Notes under the pieces: generated by a model
Database searches by the model: none
Told to the model about the DNA's origin: nothing
What the model saw: only the letters and a program-made list of their open reading frames with translations
Assembly: GCF_003711515.1 (NCBI RefSeq)
Contig: NW_021167081.1
Span: 1,889,170 to 1,953,169, forward strand
Reading direction: 5' to 3'
Length of the DNA stretch: 64,000 nucleotides
From: Sodiomyces alkalinus F11
Lineage: Eukaryota; Ascomycota; Sordariomycetes; Glomerellales; Plectosphaerellaceae
Shown: positions 58,261 through 64,000 of the stretch, piece after piece
Layout: each line of letters starts with the position of its first letter
Numbering within the stretch: position 1 is the first letter of the stretch
Made by a program: the position numbers and the translations under genes

Positions 58261-60888
58261 TGAATTATTTCCGAATCGTTTCTAAATCGATTCTAATAGT
58301 ATCTAGTACTCCTATTAGCGAGGTGCTATATAAACTCGGAGATAATAGATATATATCTTTGTATATTTCACCACGTCTTCTATATCCTTAAAGATAAGTA
58401 TAATATATAAGTTAAATAGAAATATCTATACGGTACTAGTCTTCTTAGATTAACCTTAGACTAGCCTTACTAGCGGTTTAAGGCTTTAGTAGATACCTAT
58501 AGTAAAAGTTCCGACTAGCTAAAATTTAGGAAGATTAGGTATCTCGCTATATACGACTCTATATAGTTTATTTTCGGAGAGGTATTAAGAGTATTCTAGG
58601 CCGTGATTAAGTAAGAGAAGAAGGCTTAGCCTATCATTTTTTATTAACTCTACTTAAATACCGGACTTAGGAGGACTATAATAACCTCTATAATAAGATT
58701 TCCCGTAAGTTTAATACAGAAACAATTTAGAAACGATTTAGAAACGATTCTAAAAACTTACTTATCTTTTAGAGATAATACCCTAGTTCTATAACTAGGC
58801 TATATATAAGCGCCTCCTATATATTACTACCGGATTCTATTACGTAGTTTCGAATATTTCGTTAGAGGATTAGGTATTAATTGCTAATAACACTAATACG
58901 GTGGAGGTTATATATTAAGCTTTATATAAATAGACTAGGCGATATATCTATATCCTTAAGGTTATTTAAGGGTAAGTTTTTAATAGAGTATCCAAAATCT
59001 ATTTACTAACGTTACTAGGTATAAGGAATACGACTAAATACTACTAACTATTGATTATAATACTTATTCTCTCTAGGTTCTTAGCTTATAGCGAGATACT
59101 AAAATAAGCGGTCGGTTCGATACTATACTAAATCGGAGAAGTAAGTTCTATAATTTTATAATTAATAAAAGAAGGGATACTAACCTTATATAATTCTAGA
59201 GAGAAAACGTCTTTAGGTAGATAGAGATGGTGAAGACGCTAGTCGTAGCCGATTATAAAGCCATGCCTTAATAGTAAGCCGATCTATTTTAAGATCTTCT
59301 TTAGACCCTCCGGAGGACTTTAGGAGCTTTAGTAGTAATAGTGGAGATTTAGATTCTCGAAATTCCCTAGTAAGAAGTATAAGGAGTATATTATTAAGCG
59401 GTGTCCCTCCTAAACGCTTATAAAGTTAGCGCCTAAACCCACCTAATCTTTATTAGTAAGCTACCCGCGGCTAAATTTATACTTTATAAACCTTATTAAT
59501 AATTAAAGAGTAAAACCTTACTTTTAAGGAATATCGGCGGGAAATAGATCGAAAGGATCGTGAATCCCATACCCGAATTATAAGGGAAAGAGAAGAAGCT
59601 AATTAGCGATTCTAACTAGAAATAGCTAGAATCAAGCTAGAAAGAGAGCGGTTACGTTATTTAGGTTAATAGCGTTAGGCATAATAGGTAATATTAGGGT
59701 ATACTTTAGTTATTAGAATCGTACTTTATTATTATTATAATAAACTAGTGAAAAAAAGCTATTCTATAATAAAAAAACGCCTCTTTATATACTAAGCGAG
59801 TAGTATATAGCTATAAAAAGAAAGGTCGGTAACTAGAAAACGTTTTAGGAATATTTCTAACGCGTTTATTTACTCCTTATTAGTAGGAGTGGAAAGACGG
59901 GTTATAGTGACCCGATAGTTACGAGGGAGGGGATAGGCGGGACTGGCGAACTCTGTAGAATAGATTATTAGTGAATAAGCTATTACTTTTAGACGAGTTA
60001 TTAACTTACTAGAGACTTCTTCGCTATCGGCTATATTTTATACTGATACTTAGACTAGACTAGGCAAAAATAGTTATAGGAGGAGGGGGGGTAGTCTAGG
60101 AAATATTTCCTATTAGTCCACGATACTATAATATAAAGAAAAGGTAATAGACTACGGCTAATAGAATTCTATTCTATATATACCTTATAACGGGTCTCGG
60201 GACCCTAACTAAACGCGTCTTACTTTATACGAAGTATATCCACCTAGGAAATTAAATATATTAGAAATTATTTCTGAATTAATTCTGGATCGTTACTTAT
60301 ATTACCGTCGTTATCTTTAGGGACCCTCCGAAGGTATAAGTCCTTCGTAATAGCTTTAGCTTTACGAGGAGTATTAAGAGGAGCGTTAATACTATGGGCT
60401 AAATCGTATATAGCTTAGTAATACTCTGCGGCCTTAAGATTATCGCGAGAGCGTAAAAACCTAGAATAACTAGGAGCGGCTTAGATATAGTGGGTAGCGA
60501 GGATATACTTTTTTAGGGCGCCGATAGAGGAAAACTTCGACTTCTAAATAGATATAACTTCTTAGTATCTAGGCAGTATTTCGTAAATATAAACTAACTT
60601 ATATTAAAGTATATTTAGCCGTTTTCTTCCAGAAAACGGTAGTATATTTTACCTAGTACGACTAGAACCCTGCTAGCATTTTAAAAGTATTAGTAACCTA
60701 TAGTATAGTCGATTTGCTCTTATACTTATATTATCGGTATTATATTCTGGTATAGTGTTAGGACGTTAACCCCTATTTTCACTAGCGGTATACCACTAGT
60801 AGGTATAAGTCTTACAATAGTTTAAGGGTATAATAATAGAATACTCGACGTGGTTCTAAGAAGAATAGAAGAATAGTTAGCTTATAGT

Positions 60889-60926
60889 CTAGAAACGATT
60901 CGGAAACGTTTCCGAATCGTTTCTAG
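60889..60926. repeat. 38-bp perfect palindrome made of two inverted 11-bp-motif arrays
   Basis: The arm CTAGAAACGATTCGGAAAC meets its exact reverse complement with no spacer. It is located near the right edge of the unknown repeat. Confidence 0.9.
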
Positions 60927-61344
60927 TAATAATAGAAAAATATACCTAATACTAATAGATATCTTAAAGAAGATAATATAAATGAATAAAATTATGATAG
61001 TGAATAAAGAGGGTGATAGTTAAAAAACACACTTTATGAAAAGTTAAAGTGGTGATGCTATAGAAAAAGAACGAAGCTATAATGCCTACGAAAAGAGGGG
61101 AAAAATACGTTAACGTGTTACCACACGACTCGTAAAGCTAGGAGAAACGTTTCCCTAGGGTGACTAATCAGAAAGCAGACCCATAGTAACCCTTAGCTTA
61201 ACTTTTCGCCCTACTAGACCTATACCTACCCTTAGCTTAGCTATAGGCTTTAATATCAGTTTATCTATAGTCTCCAATATAGCGTGTATAAGTAGTAACT
61301 GAATCCTTTCCGATATAAAATAGCTGTAGATCGATTCCAGACTA

Positions 61345-62521
61345 ACTTAGAGATATCTTGTGTGTTGTTGAAAAACTTTTATATCGTACCTAGGTGCTGT
61401 TAGTGCTGCTACGTTCCTGGAACCTTACCGCTTTGAACCATTTAACAGGGGTTGTAGGGTATCTTCCGAAGTGATCACTCGCCAGAATTATTGGAGATGG
61501 CAGCCAATACAAGTACTTTCTTGAGTTGTCACCGACGTGGTTTCTGCCTATCATCGGGCACTCGGCCTCTGTAGATACTCGAGAAACTCCTCTCATCTGT
61601 TATCTGGTTCTTTTCTTTTTGCCGTACGACCCCAAGCATTGGCAGCTCCGTACGAAGCACGATCACCGTCAAGCAACGGCACAAACCACACCCCCTTCCA
61701 TACCATCCAAGCTCTACGACAAGCTCCCATCTTGACCTTCCGTATAACAAGAAGACTTGACCAGAAACCCAGACTTAAGCACTAGCTTCTCGAGTTCCCT
61801 CTGTACTGGCAGAAAATCCAAGTGCGTCCTGCTTGGTTCATTCAAGACGATGCCGCTAATAGCCAGGCTCCATGGCCAACCTGCCAACAAGTGTGAACAG
61901 GAAATCGTTGTACAAGATGAAGAAAGTCGAAGAGGCAAGCGAGCAAAGAGATCCAGCCATGTATGGGTTTTAGAGACTTCGCTGGATTGAAAAGGCTTCT
62001 GGCTTCAGATTCACAGTTGAGATCAAGCTCCCAAAAAGGGGGCATTCATCCTCTTCCTATCATGTATTGATTATTGAGATATCATCACAAGCCAATGATT
62101 ATTGAAAAGAAGGTCAAAAGAGCCAGAAGAAAATTTGGACTGGCCTTTTTATCAGGCGATGGGTTCAGCCAAAGCGACCAATCAATTCAGCTTATATAAG
62201 CTTCTGGTACTTAGCCCGTGTCGCACTGTGTATATATACGGAGTACCTCCATGCAACTGGATCCCAAAAAATTGTTCGCTTCCATGGTGGAGGCCAGAGC
62301 TCCCCAGGAAGTCCACGTCTCGGCACGGCAGAAGCCATCCACCCCCCATTCCCAGCCTTCTTCTCTTTAACTTTGCGCCCATCGCCTCGATTTACGACCC
62401 TCTCTACGGACACCCGTAGGAGCTTCTCTTTTCCGTCCGCCACCTCGGCCTTACCTTGCATTTTTAAGCGCATCTATCGAGACACCATTCGCAAACACTT
62501 GACACCAAACCCGCTACCGTC
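61345..62521. promoter_or_regulatory. Intergenic region upstream of PRP39
   Basis: Normal base composition resumes here. No gene was recognised in 1.2 kb. TACGGAGTA occurs at 62,237-62,245 and pyrimidine-rich sequence precedes the start codon. Confidence 0.5.
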
Positions 62522-64000
62522 ATGGCCGACTTTGATCACTTCGGCAGCACCGAGGAGCTGGCGGAGATTAAGAAGCTCCAGGCTGAAGTCGTACGTCGCA
62601 ATCCAATCCTTTTTATGCCTTCCACTGTGCAGTGATTAGAGCTAATCGTCTGCTTCTTTCTTCCGTAACAGGAGGCCGATACAGACAGCTTTGAAAACTG
62701 GGAGAAACTCGTCCGCGCCTGCGAGGGCCTCGAAGGGGGTTTGAACCGCAACTCAAGTCCTCAAGCCTTGGCCACGCTTCGCGATGCGTACGATCGCTTC
62801 CTCCTCAAGTTCCCTCTTCTTTTCGGATACTGGAAAAAGTATGCCGACTTGGAATTCAACATTTCTGGGCCTGAATCCGCCGAACTTGTAAGATAACCTG
62901 GTGGCCCTTGCTAGTCCCCACGCGCCCTTCGACAGGACAGTGTCTTGTGCTTCATTCCTCCAGGCCCTCCTCCGTTCGCATTATTTCAGCTGGCTCGACC
63001 CCCTGCTAACCCTGCCATTTCTCTAGATTTACGAGCGAGGATGCGCGAGCATCACGAATTCTGTCGACTTGTGGACCGAGTACTGCTCTTTCAAAATGGA
63101 GACGACTCACGATCCACCGCTCGTCAGAGAGTAAGTGAAGATGGTGGCTTTCCTTCCCCTTCCCTTTAACATCACCATCATCACCCGCAGCCTGCCGTAC
63201 TGGCCGCTCACACACACGCGTACCACCGGCCGCGAGACCTTGTATCAGCCCAGCCGGTCACACTTTGGTTGCTTCGGCATCAGCCGGTGAGAACCGCCAA
63301 ACACCAGCCGTAACACTGTTGAGACGCGCTCTCACACCATTGACCAGGCACTGCTGAATGAATTCTCCACCTGACCCGTGTCTGCAACTTCCGCTTTCTG
63401 CTGCACACACAAGCATCATTTCGTATTTTCCACCGTGCACCTTCAGAACTTGAAAAGCATGGGACTTGGATTCGCTAGCTCATCTCCCAAAAAACATTCC
63501 CCCCTTTCGTGTACATGCCCTCCTTCCTCTATTGCTTGCCTTTGCCCTCTCCTTGTCCCCTCCCCCCCCGACCGCTCTGCTTTTCCTGCTAACAGTGGAG
63601 CGCAGGCTCTTCGAACGTGGCGCGACGCATGTCGGTCTAGATTTCCTCGCTCACCCTTTCTGGGACAAGTACATTGAGTATGAGGAGCGCCAGGAGGCTG
63701 AAGATCGTGTCCTCGCCATTCTCCGCCGCATCATCAGCATCCCCATGCACCAGTACGCTCGTTACTACGAAAAGTTTCGGCAATTATCACATGGGCGCCC
63801 GCTTACCGAGCTTGTCGAGCCGGATGTACTTGCTCGGTACCGAGCCGAGGTAGAGGCGCCCCATGCCGGCGTGCAGAGACCGGAACTGGAGGTCGAGCGG
63901 GATATTCGAGCCAAAATCGACAGCGTGTACTACGAAATCTTCACTCAGACGCAGAATGAGACGAACAAGCGGTGGACGTACGAATCGGAGATTAAGCGCC
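62522..64000 (+). CDS. prp39: Pre-mRNA-processing factor 39 (U1 snRNP, HAT repeats), 3' end outside window
   Basis: U1 snRNP-associated splicing factor built from HAT repeats. The visible exons 62522..62590, 62672..62887, 63027..63130 and 63606..64000 code for about 261 residues and the frame is open at the window edge. Fragments include FENWEKLVRACEGLEGG, RFPLLFGYWKKYADLE-type sequence (FLLKFPLLFGYWKKYADLEF), IYERGCASITNSVDLWTEYC, and LFERGATHVGLDFLAHPFWD with KYIEYEERQE, which are typical HAT repeats. Introns 1 and 2 are 81 and 139 nt. Intron 3 is 475 nt, and the acceptor at 63,603-63,605 (GCAG) is chosen because it restores LVRE-LFERGA in frame. The nearer ACAG at 63,592-63,595 would shift the frame. 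Assignment is firm; later exons are not visible. Confidence 0.93.

Larger units (their letters stand above)
55674..61340. mobile_element. RIP-mutated repeat of unknown type
   Basis: Very TA-rich and CpA/TpG-poor, so it was once multi-copy. I see no LTR pair or pol motif. Stretches look like broken coding sequence on both strands, for example plus-strand LRVFTKISNPNLKLNIFLKS near 57,620 and minus-strand YSRFLRSRDNLKAAEYY near 60,440. Neither is a family I know. An 11-bp motif (GGAAACGATTC) recurs near both ends and in the middle. Boundaries are set by composition only. Confidence 0.5.

Noticed and set aside
56117..58270. 11-bp and 10-bp arrays as a CRISPR array
   Set aside because: Contiguous tandem units without spacers, in a eukaryotic genome.
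63131..63595. PRP39 intron 3 ending at ACAG 63,592-63,595
   Set aside because: Shifts the frame; the acceptor ten bases downstream restores the HAT repeat.

Overview
The window comes from a filamentous ascomycete (Pezizomycotina, most likely a Sordariomycete; Hypocreales would fit but is not proven). Single-copy fungal genes carry short GT-AG introns with CTRAY-type branch points. They sit in two GC-balanced islands (about 1-11,900 and 19,300-31,300, plus a third beginning near 61,350). These islands are separated by very TA-rich blocks in which CpA and TpG are almost absent and TpA is very common. That pattern is the footprint of repeat-induced point mutation (RIP) on transposon DNA.

Left island, in order: the 3' part of a SERCA-type Ca2+-ATPase (+); proteasome beta-3 subunit PUP3 (-) with two tiny 5' exons; a TUG/Ubx4-like UBX protein (+); ribosomal protein eL36 (-); a small secreted cysteine-containing protein (-); and a secreted class-3 lipase (+). 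A RIP-mutated Ty1/copia element follows (11,951-19,287). Middle island: a 14-3-3 protein (+) with an 8-nt microexon, a 3.9-kb stretch without a convincing gene, and a complete 1304-residue synaptojanin-like SAC/5-phosphatase (-). Right edge: the 5' part of the U1 snRNP factor PRP39 (+).

The most unusual part is 31,305-55,668, a stack of nested LTR retrotransposons resolved by target-site duplications (TSDs). The outer element is a copia (TSD CCTGT). Its RNase H domain is split by element A (TSD GCGTT). A in turn holds a 350-bp solo LTR (TSD TAGTA), an inverted relative B (TSD ATTCC) and a Ty3/gypsy chromovirus C with a chromodomain. Reading frames resume across each junction where I could test them. 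A and B look like a family without pol that carries a gag-like ORF I do not recognise. B also preserves the empty site of the solo LTR found in A. A further RIP-mutated repeat of unknown type, built around an 11-bp motif and a 38-bp palindrome, fills 55,674-61,340.

The host genes are housekeeping functions (Ca2+ pumping, protein turnover, ribosome, signalling adaptor, phosphoinositide turnover, splicing) and do not form a pathway or cluster. The coordinated story in this window is the transposon stack and its inactivation. All boundaries and splice models were read by eye without alignment software.
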